44,137 bases of DNA from an uncultured Eubacteriales bacterium (GTDB lineage Bacteria; Bacillota; Clostridia; Lachnospirales; Lachnospiraceae): the NCBI GenBank assembly GCA_900548855.1, contig URMF01000025.1:1-44137 (forward strand), in the 5' to 3' direction. The notes below the pieces were generated by a model, which was given only the letters and a program-made list of their open reading frames with translations, was not told the origin of the DNA and made no database searches. The first letter of the stretch is position 1. Each line of letters starts with the position of its first letter. Shown here one piece after another: positions 25,101 through 32,866 of this stretch. Both the position numbers and the translations under genes were made by a program.

Positions 25101-25208
25101 ACGGAAGAAAGAGACCAAATGGCGAAGCGGGGACAGGAAATTGTCTTAAACAGCCATACCTTTAAAGACAGAATTAAGGAAATATTGGGGATTTTGAGGG
25201 AGATGTAA
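22164..25208 (+). CDS. three-domain glycosyltransferase (GT2 plus two GT4/CgeB-like domains)
   Basis: A 1014-aa cytosolic enzyme. Residues 1-75 form a basic start (KNFIAKLPGIRGFMKKWIKA) and coiled coil. Residues 110-390 are a GT2 domain (VSIIMLNRNGKHNLEILMNS, CVDNASTDDSMEYL, LFLNNDTEVTDGWLDELL, GYDERYIYGYEDVDICLKL). Residues 395-710 and 715-1014 are two GT-B-type domains of the CgeB/Glyco_trans_1_2 kind, each ending in a donor-site block (NSRVFDALAAGALVLTNG; SNRIFDALAVGAFVISDD) and a helical tail. The pattern resembles rhamnan and O-antigen assembly enzymes that add several sugars. The ribosome binding site GGAG is unusually far (about 15 nt) from the ATG. It is the second gene of the operon driven by the invertible promoter. 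Confidence 0.88.
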   Translation: MKRKIKNFIAKLPGIRGFMKKWIKARKDIEALKKQNKSLSSKNAKLNKEVTELKQNLSQMSENVHRSCVTSDLAQLNIRHSQMKMEELLLEAAADRAQTLNLQYEEEIRLLKADRPLVSIIMLNRNGKHNLEILMNSFHDKQFYDNFEIICVDNASTDDSMEYLESWASEFSIKIVRNQVNMSFSAANNLGVENASGEYLLFLNNDTEVTDGWLDELLIAMKKADNPGAVGAKLIYPQIPEGTVNDGKSFSIQHNGIAFRDSIREKAYFIQPYNMGNGQADCDHGTALIERACVTAAVLMMKREAFDEIGGYDERYIYGYEDVDICLKLVKAGYKNYYCPTCLVYHYEFGTQLKDVAKAVRIRRLHNMDVFKGKWQNYLSEKLLEDKLLNRHLFTEDKLVVGLVVTESDPKTTAGDFFTAMEFANSLMNMGYEVKYLSRRGEEDWYDVGIEVDVLISLLDAYDISKIYNTKNDLIKIAWARNWFDRWCEKEFFGQFDLVFASSKTACEYVDAHSNHKSVLFPIATNKGRFYSAERELLTEEEMEKFHSDYAFTGSYWNVKRDIIDYLNPEELPYQCKIFGVNWEQIDKFKDCAQGFVLYEDMPKVYQNTKIVIDDANHVTKSYGAVNSRVFDALAAGALVLTNGVIGAEETFGGLLPSFNDEQEFKQKLAYYLENSQERKQLVSRLQQFVLEHHTYDARAEKLREILLAFNRDVIEEKTIDICGAMPDDETKKFWGDQHFAMAMKKEFEKCGYKANVLPRDRWYDRSRAKYVLVLRGPKPYYPSVRDGRRYIMWNISHPEDVVIEEYNLYDYVFFASEKMKREIGPRIQPESGVLLQCVDDEVMTCEEHKDKKYELLFVGNSRHVFRPILRDLLPTEHKLSVYGRHWEEFPVQDYVVDAYMDNDKVGQAYHDAKILLNDHWDDMRGYGIISNRIFDALAVGAFVISDDIPEITTLFEGNVVTYQTKEDLKEKIDYYLEHTEERDQMAKRGQEIVLNSHTFKDRIKEILGILREM

Positions 25209-25209
25209 T

Positions 25210-26256
25210 ATGAAAACCGGTAAAGAAAGACTAAAATATGTAGATGTAATCCGCTTTTTTGCAGTATGTTTAATTGTGCTATCGCATTTTAATCTTTCTT
25301 TACCGGCAGCAGATATACAGATTCATGGGAATCCCTATTTGGTAAAAAGTGAGTTTACACATGGTTCTTTTGGAACGCTGGGCGTTTCCCTGTTTTTTAT
25401 TATTTCCGGTGTTGCACTGTACTATAATTATGGGGATACGCTCAATATAAAACAATTTATGAAAAAACGTTTTCTGGGAATTTATCCTACGTTTTGGTGT
25501 TCTTATATTCTGGTATTTTTAATTCTTTTCTGTAAATATAGAAAATTTTGGCTTGGAGATATTCCCAAGTGGCGTTTTGGACTGAGTGTGCTGGGAATGG
25601 ATGGTTATTTCCGGTATTTGGGGGATAATTTTTACCTGATTGGCGAATGGTTTTTAGGCTGTATCATTATTTTTTATATATTATTTCCTGTTTTACGGAT
25701 ATGCGTGAATAAGTTTCCGGCTTTTACCATTGTGGCAGCTGTTATATTATATGTGCTGACCGCAATATATAATCCATTTAAGGTTGGAATATCTTATAAT
25801 ATAATCATAAGGATTTGTGATTTCCTGTTCGGGATGCTGTGGGCAAAGTATATGGGGGACAAAAAAGTGGATGGGAAAGTATTTTTGCTGTGCATTTTGT
25901 GCCTTATCTTATGCAGTCTGATTCACATACCAGGGGCTTCCATATTTTGTATTACAGTTTTTGGGCAGGCATTGTTTGTGGCTCTGGTATTTTTGTTTGA
26001 GAGGATTGATTTTTCACAGGTGTATTTGATTCAATTAACCGGGAAATATTCTTATGAAATTTTCTTGCTGCATCATGTGTGTATCAGTCTGTATGTCAGC
26101 TATTTCAGAGGGCATACATATTCGTTAACGGAAGGAATTATTCTGCTGTTCGGGGTGCTGGTGCTGATTTACATTGCGGTAGCGGTGGAAAAGCTGGTGG
26201 AGAGAGAAACAGGGAAAATATTATCGGGATTTTTCCATACTGTCAAAAAAGCTTAG
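25210..26256 (+). CDS. acyltransferase-3 family membrane protein
   Basis: Predicted polytopic enzyme that moves an acyl group, commonly acetyl, onto a surface glycan. At 348 aa it has about ten hydrophobic segments, the N-terminal family signature LKYVDVIRFFAVCLIVLSHFNLS with the conserved His, and a FGTLGVSLFFIISGVALYYNY block in the second region. It starts two bases after the preceding stop, with the ribosome binding site inside the upstream gene, so it is translationally coupled to the glycosyltransferase. The acyl donor and the sugar position are unknown. Confidence 0.87.
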   Translation: MKTGKERLKYVDVIRFFAVCLIVLSHFNLSLPAADIQIHGNPYLVKSEFTHGSFGTLGVSLFFIISGVALYYNYGDTLNIKQFMKKRFLGIYPTFWCSYILVFLILFCKYRKFWLGDIPKWRFGLSVLGMDGYFRYLGDNFYLIGEWFLGCIIIFYILFPVLRICVNKFPAFTIVAAVILYVLTAIYNPFKVGISYNIIIRICDFLFGMLWAKYMGDKKVDGKVFLLCILCLILCSLIHIPGASIFCITVFGQALFVALVFLFERIDFSQVYLIQLTGKYSYEIFLLHHVCISLYVSYFRGHTYSLTEGIILLFGVLVLIYIAVAVEKLVERETGKILSGFFHTVKKA

Positions 26257-26289
26257 GATAAAATTCGGAAAAAGGAGGGAATAGGGAGA

Positions 26290-27387
26290 ATGAAAGTAAG
26301 GTCTTTTCAGGCATTGCGATTTTTGATGATATCGTCTATTTTTTTCGCCCATATATCATTCATTATGACAAATGAAAAAGCAACCACTTTTTTTTACCGT
26401 TATTTAAATAATGGTGTTTTCGGAGTTACTTTTTTCTTTATGTTATCCGGTTTTTGCCTGAATTTGGGGTATCATGACAGACTGGCAAATTTAAATAAAG
26501 ACAGTTATCTGGGTTTTGTAAAGAGAAGAATTGTAAAAATATATCCTATCTATATTATTATGCAGACCGTATACCTGATTATGGAAATTGTTAAAAATCC
26601 GGTAATTGAAAATGTAAAGGAGCTTTTATGCAAATATTTCATCAGCATTCCTTTGCTGCAGATGGTGATTCCATCGAAAAAACTGCAGATTTCCCTTAAT
26701 GCAGTAAGCTGGTTTTTATCTGTCCTATTTCTGTTATATTTGGTTGCGCCACTGGTTATTATGCTTGCAGTTTCGATTCGGGATTCGATAAAAAAGAATA
26801 TGGCAGTGCTCGTTGTTTTGGTTTTAATGTATATGACCTTTATTTTATACAGTTACGGTTTTTTGGAAACAGATGGGGGATATTTCATAACCCGTTCCTT
26901 TATTATGAACATGCTTGTATTTTCCATCGGGGTTTTCTTAAGTAATATACGGTTGGGAAAAACAGTAAGAACGGACAGTGTAAAAAAGAAGGTAACCTTT
27001 TCCCTTTTGGAAATCTTTATTCTGGGAATGACAGTGATTTTATATTTTGGCACGGTTATTTTTCCTAACTGGAAACTTTATTACTTTTTAAAGCTGATGC
27101 TATTTGTATTTCTTATTTTTATATTTTCGTATGATGGAGGAGTGTGTTCAAGGATATTTTCCCTGAAGGTTTTTGATATTCTTGGAAATGCATCCTTTGA
27201 GTTTTATTTAATGCATTATTTTATCATACGGCTGGTGGCAGTTCCAATGCAAAAAATTTTTGGAACCGGCAACTGGGATAATTTGTTGATTACCGGTATC
27301 CTGTTTGTGGGTACATGGCTGCTTGCTGTTTTGTGTAACCGGTTTCCTGTATATCTTTCCAGCAGAAACCGGAATGTGAAAGCGTAG
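26290..27387 (+). CDS. acyltransferase-3 family membrane protein (second copy)
   Basis: A 365-aa polytopic protein with the same fold as its upstream neighbour: VRSFQALRFLMISSIFFAHIS with the conserved His near residue 22, then NGVFGVTFFFMLSGFCLNLGY, KRRIVKIYPIY, and about ten hydrophobic segments. Sequence identity to the neighbour looks low, so they are not a recent duplication and probably modify different positions or use different acyl groups. GGAGGGAATAGGGAGA precedes the ATG. A terminator follows at 27396, closing the rightward operon that begins at the invertible promoter. Confidence 0.86.
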   Translation: MKVRSFQALRFLMISSIFFAHISFIMTNEKATTFFYRYLNNGVFGVTFFFMLSGFCLNLGYHDRLANLNKDSYLGFVKRRIVKIYPIYIIMQTVYLIMEIVKNPVIENVKELLCKYFISIPLLQMVIPSKKLQISLNAVSWFLSVLFLLYLVAPLVIMLAVSIRDSIKKNMAVLVVLVLMYMTFILYSYGFLETDGGYFITRSFIMNMLVFSIGVFLSNIRLGKTVRTDSVKKKVTFSLLEIFILGMTVILYFGTVIFPNWKLYYFLKLMLFVFLIFIFSYDGGVCSRIFSLKVFDILGNASFEFYLMHYFIIRLVAVPMQKIFGTGNWDNLLITGILFVGTWLLAVLCNRFPVYLSSRNRNVKA

Positions 27388-27395
27388 AAACCAGC

Positions 27396-27420
27396 AGCAG
27401 GAGAGTTTACTCCTGCTTTG
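27396..27420 (+). terminator. terminator between convergent genes
   Basis: AGCAGGAG (27396-27403) pairs perfectly with CTCCTGCT (27410-27417) across a 6-nt loop, followed by TT. The hairpin overlaps the last codons of the minus-strand gene that ends at 27407, so it can serve the rightward operon and possibly both directions. The T tract is short. Confidence 0.55.
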
Positions 27421-29188
27421 GAGCATAGATGATAAGGGAATCCTCCTCATATATACAGGAATAGTTGTTTTCTTTAATGAATTGAAGCAATAGCTGTTCC
27501 TTTTCCGGGGAACGGTATATCTGTCCTGTCGTGTTGTAATTTAAGATAGAGGTGGTGGGCGAAAATAGTATAACCGGATAATTGTTCGATTTAGAGCGTT
27601 CCTCCAGCTCATGGGAAAAACGTTCTTCCGAAAAGCTGGTTAAATCCGGCCACGGACTGGTGAAAAAAGGTTTTAAGCTGGTAATTACCGTGGCAATGTT
27701 ACAATCGCCAAGTGTAATCAGGGTTTTGCCCTGATAGGGTTCTAATTCCCTGTTAATGGTACGGATAAGAGCAATCCGTTCCGGAGAAGAATGCATGCCG
27801 TTTAAAGGAGCTATGTCGCATTTTTCAGTTAAAGCCGGATAGGGGTCATCTCTGTAAATGTAAGTGGTTCCCCGATAGAATCCACTCCAGAACAGCAGCA
27901 TTAAAGAAAAGGAAACAATGACGGTGCCAACGGATGAAACCAGTCGGAAAGCAGCGCTGTCTTTTAAAAGGATATAATATTGATAAAACAGACAGCAGAG
28001 CATGCCCACAGGCAGGTATAAAAATACGGTGTTATATAAGGTTCCGGTGTCTGTGCCCAGTGTGATGACAAGCTCTAACAGCAGAGTGATAAGGCTGAGA
28101 TAACTGAACTTGCGGTTTGTCTTGTAAAAGGCGAATATACCAATAAAGCTTAAGAGCATAACGGCAAGCAGTATAAATACGAAGGTGTTCCGGATTTCTC
28201 TGGTACTGGACACCTCATCAGGTGTGATGTTGTATGAGGATTTGACATAGTATCCGTAAATACAGGATACAATGATAGAACCGGCAAGAATTATTTTATG
28301 GTTCTTCCGGAGAAAATGGCACAGTAAAAGGGTGATAAGTATAATTGCAAGCAGAATAGGGGCATACCGGCACCAGAACATGCCGCCCTCCTTTAGTTGG
28401 ATAACAAGCTTGCTGAACATGGAACCGGCGCTGTGTCCGTCAGCGGAACCGGAGGAGCCTGTAAAGGTTGCGAAAGTACGGGTCAGATAATCCCTGATAT
28501 TGGATACACCCAATGCCGCAACTGCAATTATCAGGCTGATAATTCCACCGGCAATACAGCCGCCGATGTAAACAAGCAGAGGTTTTACCGTATCCTTCCA
28601 TTTTTGGTTGTTCTGGTTGTAGCAGTACAAAAGGATTCCCAGAGCAATGCACAGATGCAGTACATTGGGAAGGCGGAAAAGGACGTTGGCTGCACCAATA
28701 AAGCCGCTTATTCCGATATAGATATTTTTTTTCTGAAACAGGCCAAGGGTCAGCAGTGTTACAGCCAGTGTCAGATTGAACATGCTGGTAGTATTGTAGT
28801 TAAAGCAGTGGATATATGACAGGGTAAGGAGGCTGCAGCCCAATGTGGTTAGCAGCAGGAGTGTATGTGGAACATAATCCTTTAAAATGTGGTAGATTAA
28901 AAAGCCGCTTACCGTGTAGCAGATTGCGCTGACAAAATTCAGGATAAGCAATTGATGGGATGGAAATATATGGTAGATAATGCTTCCGGTTAAATCGGAA
29001 AAAAAGGTACTGAAGCTTGTTATATTTATAGAAGAATCAAAAAAATATTTATATTTTATCAGATAAAAGGAGGTGTCTGAGAAATCAATTCCCTTTGTGT
29101 AGAAGGGAATAAACCAGATACAGGTTATGAGAATAAGCAGAATATTTGTAATTTTGTAAATATTTATTTTATGGATGTTGTTTGGCAT
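27407..29188 (-). CDS. polytopic membrane protein, GT-C glycosyltransferase-like
   Basis: A 593-aa protein with about 11-12 hydrophobic segments and a soluble C-terminal part of about 120 residues that would lie outside the cell. The first outward loop has GIDFSDTSFYLIKYKYFF, and an acidic residue in this loop is typical of GT-C enzymes that use polyprenyl-phosphate sugars. The next segments and the length (about 600 aa) also suit GT-C. I do not see enough to name a family. AAAGGAG lies 7 nt before the ATG. It is a single minus-strand gene between two rightward groups and shares the divergent region 29189-29344 with the ATP-grasp gene. It could decorate the exported polymer outside the membrane. 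Confidence 0.65.
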   Translation of the reverse strand: MPNNIHKINIYKITNILLILITCIWFIPFYTKGIDFSDTSFYLIKYKYFFDSSINITSFSTFFSDLTGSIIYHIFPSHQLLILNFVSAICYTVSGFLIYHILKDYVPHTLLLLTTLGCSLLTLSYIHCFNYNTTSMFNLTLAVTLLTLGLFQKKNIYIGISGFIGAANVLFRLPNVLHLCIALGILLYCYNQNNQKWKDTVKPLLVYIGGCIAGGIISLIIAVAALGVSNIRDYLTRTFATFTGSSGSADGHSAGSMFSKLVIQLKEGGMFWCRYAPILLAIILITLLLCHFLRKNHKIILAGSIIVSCIYGYYVKSSYNITPDEVSSTREIRNTFVFILLAVMLLSFIGIFAFYKTNRKFSYLSLITLLLELVITLGTDTGTLYNTVFLYLPVGMLCCLFYQYYILLKDSAAFRLVSSVGTVIVSFSLMLLFWSGFYRGTTYIYRDDPYPALTEKCDIAPLNGMHSSPERIALIRTINRELEPYQGKTLITLGDCNIATVITSLKPFFTSPWPDLTSFSEERFSHELEERSKSNNYPVILFSPTTSILNYNTTGQIYRSPEKEQLLLQFIKENNYSCIYEEDSLIIYAPKQE

Positions 29189-29278
29189 GGTGGTTCTCCT
29201 TTTTTAATAATTAGAATTATTATATATAAAAAATGTGGGAAATACCAGTAAAAGTTGCCATTATGCGTGATAAAAAAT

Positions 29279-29307
29279 TTGAATAAGGATAGATGGTATG
29301 TTAAAAT
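29279..29307 (+). promoter_or_regulatory. probable promoter for the ATP-grasp gene
   Basis: In the 156-nt divergent gap, TTGAAT (29279-29284) and TAAAAT (29302-29307) are separated by 17 nt and point right, 38 nt before the gene start. The gap is A/T-rich, so chance matches are likely and other promoters, including a leftward one, may exist. Confidence 0.4.
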
Positions 29308-29344
29308 ATATAAAATTTGTTATTGAGAGAAAAGAGGGAGAACG

Positions 29345-30538
29345 ATGAAAAAAATTATGATGTTAGGCGGTAATTTTTTTCAGATGACTGCGATTAAACG
29401 TGCAAAGGAATTAGGATATTATGTAATCAGTGTAGATTATTTGCCGGATAATCCGGGACATAAATATTCAGATGAATATCATAATATAAGCACAATTGAT
29501 AAACAAGCCGTTTTAAAATTAGCTGAGCAATTACAGATAGATGGAATATTGTCATATGCATCTGATGTATCTGCCCCCACGGCTGCTTATGTAGCGGAAC
29601 ATATGGGATTACCCACAAATCCATATTCAGCTGTAGAAATTTTAACCCAAAAAGAGCGGTTTAAACAGTTTATGATTGATAATAATTATAGAATTTCTGA
29701 AGGAAAAGCGTTTTGTGATAAACGTTTGGCAAAGGAATATTTTGACACGTTAAGTTTGCCAGTTATGATTAAACCTACAGATTCTTCTGGAAGTAAAGGG
29801 GTAAAAAAGGTAATATATCAGGATGAATTTGGTTATGCTTATGACGAAGCACTATCTTATTCACTATCCGGGACTGTCATGATAGAGAAATTTGTGCAAA
29901 AGCAAGGATATCAGATAGATGGGGATGGATTTATAAAAGATGGAAAAATAGTTTTTTTCGGTGTAATGGATCAACATAATAACAATATCAGAAATCCACA
30001 TGCACCAATAGGGCTGAGTTTTCCGTCAATACAAAAAGCAGAGCATCAGAAGAAAGCACGGGATTTCATTCAATCTATATTTGATAGGTTGAATATGAAT
30101 TTTGGTGCGTTTAATTTTGAGTATATCATTGATGAGGAAGGTGAAATATATTTACTTGAAATCGGACCAAGGAATGGAGGAAATTATATTCCGGATACAA
30201 TCCAATATGCTATTGGTGTAGACATGATAGAGGCATCTATTAAGGCTTGTGCCGGTGATGATTATGCATCGGCTTTAGAGACTGACAAGAATAGGATTGC
30301 TTCATCTTATGTTATACATTCTATAAAAACAGGAATATTTAAGGAGCTACGTATACATCCAGATGTTAAAGGACATGTTATTAAAAAAGAATTGTTTGTA
30401 GCTCCAGGGGATAAAGTAAATGCATTTTGTAATGGCGGAGATAGTATAGGAGCGATGGTTATTTCTTTTGATACAGTTGAGCAGATGAACAGAATGATGG
30501 ATAAAATGTGGGAATATGTGGAGGTTATTGTAGAGTAG
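29345..30538 (+). CDS. ATP-grasp ligase-like protein
   Basis: A 397-aa cytosolic ATP-grasp enzyme. Residues 1-100 are a Rossmann-like pre-ATP domain (KIMMLGGNFFQMTAIKRAKELGYYVISVDY), residues 105-310 hold the ATP-grasp core with SLPVMIKPTDSSGSKGVKKV, the hinge VMIEKFVQKQGYQIDGDGFI and the metal-binding FNFEYIIDEEGEIYLLEIGPRNGGN, and the C-terminus is a small beta-rich cap. This is the fold of carbamoyl-phosphate synthase-like and amino-acid ligases. In a glycan locus with a 4-aminosugar transaminase nearby it may form an amide with an amino sugar, but the substrate is unknown. GAGGGAGAACG precedes the ATG. It probably begins the transcript 29.3-38.0 kb. Confidence 0.83.
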   Translation: MKKIMMLGGNFFQMTAIKRAKELGYYVISVDYLPDNPGHKYSDEYHNISTIDKQAVLKLAEQLQIDGILSYASDVSAPTAAYVAEHMGLPTNPYSAVEILTQKERFKQFMIDNNYRISEGKAFCDKRLAKEYFDTLSLPVMIKPTDSSGSKGVKKVIYQDEFGYAYDEALSYSLSGTVMIEKFVQKQGYQIDGDGFIKDGKIVFFGVMDQHNNNIRNPHAPIGLSFPSIQKAEHQKKARDFIQSIFDRLNMNFGAFNFEYIIDEEGEIYLLEIGPRNGGNYIPDTIQYAIGVDMIEASIKACAGDDYASALETDKNRIASSYVIHSIKTGIFKELRIHPDVKGHVIKKELFVAPGDKVNAFCNGGDSIGAMVISFDTVEQMNRMMDKMWEYVEVIVE

Positions 30539-30539
30539 A

Positions 30540-30749
30540 TGAATAAAGGCATAATTATATATGGTAATGGCGATTTTGCTGGATTAATGAAATATTGTAT
30601 AGATAATGATGATGACAGAGAAATAAAAAAAAATCGAGTATTACATTTCTTCTTCAGAAGATGTAGAAATATTAATTTGCGTTGATTATAGTTCAATGAA
30701 CGATAATAAAAAAGGATATTTGAAAATAGCAAGGTTTTTTATAGGATAA
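30540..30749 (+). pseudogene. decayed NeuD/PglD-type sugar acyltransferase remnant
   Basis: An ATG at 30540 opens MNKGIIIYGNGDFAGLMKYC, continuing IDNDDDREI, the start pattern of sugar O-/N-acyltransferases with an N-terminal PglD-type domain. The frame then passes a run of nine A bases (near 30632) and goes off track. One frame over, EYYISSSEDVEILICVDYSSM continues the same kind of protein and ends FFIG-TAA at 30747-30749. The expected middle and the whole left-handed beta-helix domain are missing, so this is a fragment with a frameshift and deletions. It may once have acylated the amino sugar now served by the formyltransferase next door. Confidence 0.6.
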
Positions 30750-30784
30750 ATTTTAAACATGCAATTATAATTGGAGAAAATAGG

Positions 30785-32860
30785 ATGAAAGATATATTAT
30801 ATATTGGAAATTCAGACAGGATGATAAAATTCCTTTTGGAGTCGCCGGACTTTTGTTTAAAAAAAGTTATATGTGAAAAAAAGAAAATGAGCCAAAAAAT
30901 TTGTTCGTTGTCACTAAAGATACCAATTATTGGTATAGAAGATAAAAAACAGTTGACAGAGGTAATTGCCGACACAAAAATAACAGTTGCTATAATGTAT
31001 GATTTTGGCATCATAGTGCCCAAAGACATAATAGAAAAAATTGATGTTTATAATTTCCATCCCGGCAATTTAAAAAGGAATCGGGGAAGTTCTCCTATTA
31101 ATTGGTCTATTTTGTTAGGCGAACAAGAAACCGAAATGTCTGTGTATAAAATATCAGATAAAATTGATTTAGGTATTTTAGTTGCTGCAAAGCGTTGCAG
31201 AATATATGAGGATGATATTCCAAGTAAACTAAGAATTAGATTAGAACATACTATTCCGGAATTGTTATTTACATTAAGTGAATTTTTAAAGGGTAAGTTT
31301 AAAGGCAGGTTGATAGAAGAGGGAATATATAGACGAAGAATTGTAGAAAGTGATTATACAATTGATTTGAAAAAAGATTCTATTTCAACAATAAAGCAAA
31401 AAATATATTCTCAGGCAGATTACAAAGGAGCCATACTGATGTTCGGAGGGGAGCGGCAATATATTAGAAATTTAAAAGAATTAGAAAAATTTAAATATCA
31501 AAAAATGGATGGCTTAAATAATAAAAAGGAGATAAATCAGATGAAAATTTTGGTATCTGGATTGTTATCACTACATTGGGGCAGAATTGAGTATGGAAAT
31601 ATTGGAAATTATTATATTGTAGTTCCTCTGTTTCGTAAATTACATGAATACTTTCCAAACGCAGAAATAGTGACTACGTTACAGTTAACGGATGAGTTTT
31701 GTGAAAAAGAAAATATCATTAAATTACCGTGGGAATGTTATTATGCATGGAGAAAGGACTCCATTGATACAAAGGAAGCTTTGGAGGAATTGGCCATTGC
31801 AGAGATTTACCATACTACCGGAGAACTGGTGAGACATACAAGATTTATCGATGAAGTGTTAGAGTCAGATTTGGTAATCGATTTCAGTGGAGATATGTGG
31901 GGAGATAATTCTGATGGAATGGGAGAAAATCGTTTCCTGGTAGATTTATTAAAATTTCGGACGGTTCAGCTTCTTGGAAAGAAGAATATTATGTTTGCAA
32001 GTTCACCAGGACCGGTCACAGAAAAGAAAACATTAGAATTAGCAAAGCAGGTATATCGTAATTTTGATTTGGTGATAAACAGGGAAGCTTTTTCTATTGA
32101 TATAATGAAAAAATCAGGTTTTGATATAACAAACACATATAGCTGCGCCTGTCCGGCATATCTGTTTAGTGAAAATTATTATCCAGAAAAGGTAGATGAC
32201 CAAGTAATATGCAGGAATGAGGGGATTCAAAAGGATGTAAAGAATATTGGATTTATTCTGGCCACCTATTCCCTGCCAGGACATTCCTTTGATGATTGGA
32301 GTCGAAACGACGAAGACTTTAAAGACTATGTTGATTTGATTGAACACATAATCAATGAAAAGCATGAGAGAGTCATTCTTATTTCTCATTCCAATGGGTT
32401 TGAACTACCTCCGAATTTTAAGAGAACGCATTGGCGGGACTACAAAATGATTTGTCAATTATATGATATTTTAGAGCGGCGAGGCAATATTGATATGAAT
32501 TATTTATGGAAAGTAGATAATTTATATTATCCTTGGGAGATGCATACCTTGATTGGGAATCTGGATATGCTTATATCCGGTAGAGTGCATGGAGCAGTTG
32601 CTGGATTGGAACAGGCGGTTCCAACATTGGCGTTTGATTACAAAAACGGACCGCTGGCTCATAAGATGTATGGATTCTTTGAAGTTATCGGAATGGAAGA
32701 ATGGGTAATTTCCCGGGAAGATTTTGATTTTGTTAAATATTTTGACAGAATGTATGATAATTTAGAAACTGTTTCGGAAAAATTAAGACAGAATTATGAT
32801 GCAGTGGTTGAAAAGGTTGAAGAAGGATTCAGGAAGATAAAGGAATTAATGGAGGAATAG
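30785..32860 (+). CDS. fusion of formyltransferase and polysaccharide pyruvyl transferase
   Basis: A 691-aa protein made of two unrelated enzymes. Residues 1-245 are a formyltransferase domain with the catalytic triad spaced exactly as in ArnA-type enzymes: Asn90 and His92 in YNFHPGNLKRN and Asp128 in DKIDLGIL. It would put a formyl group from N10-formyl-tetrahydrofolate onto an amino sugar. Residues 253-691 are a pyruvyl transferase domain (KILVSGLLSLHWGRIEYGN, ESDLVIDFSGDMWGDNSDG, DMLISGRVHGAVAGLEQAVPTLAFDYK) that adds a ketal pyruvate. The second domain begins at an in-frame ATG (31541) with AAAAAGGAG 8 nt upstream, so a separate second protein could also be made. The joint looks like two neighbouring genes that lost the stop between them. 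Confidence 0.85.
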   Translation: MKDILYIGNSDRMIKFLLESPDFCLKKVICEKKKMSQKICSLSLKIPIIGIEDKKQLTEVIADTKITVAIMYDFGIIVPKDIIEKIDVYNFHPGNLKRNRGSSPINWSILLGEQETEMSVYKISDKIDLGILVAAKRCRIYEDDIPSKLRIRLEHTIPELLFTLSEFLKGKFKGRLIEEGIYRRRIVESDYTIDLKKDSISTIKQKIYSQADYKGAILMFGGERQYIRNLKELEKFKYQKMDGLNNKKEINQMKILVSGLLSLHWGRIEYGNIGNYYIVVPLFRKLHEYFPNAEIVTTLQLTDEFCEKENIIKLPWECYYAWRKDSIDTKEALEELAIAEIYHTTGELVRHTRFIDEVLESDLVIDFSGDMWGDNSDGMGENRFLVDLLKFRTVQLLGKKNIMFASSPGPVTEKKTLELAKQVYRNFDLVINREAFSIDIMKKSGFDITNTYSCACPAYLFSENYYPEKVDDQVICRNEGIQKDVKNIGFILATYSLPGHSFDDWSRNDEDFKDYVDLIEHIINEKHERVILISHSNGFELPPNFKRTHWRDYKMICQLYDILERRGNIDMNYLWKVDNLYYPWEMHTLIGNLDMLISGRVHGAVAGLEQAVPTLAFDYKNGPLAHKMYGFFEVIGMEEWVISREDFDFVKYFDRMYDNLETVSEKLRQNYDAVVEKVEEGFRKIKELMEE

Positions 32861-32866
32861 AGGACG

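Noticed and set aside
28397..28819. 140-codon plus-strand open frame opposite the GT-C-like gene
   Set aside because: Antisense shadow rich in Gly, Gln and Cys with no start signals; the minus-strand gene has clear membrane segments and a good ribosome binding site.
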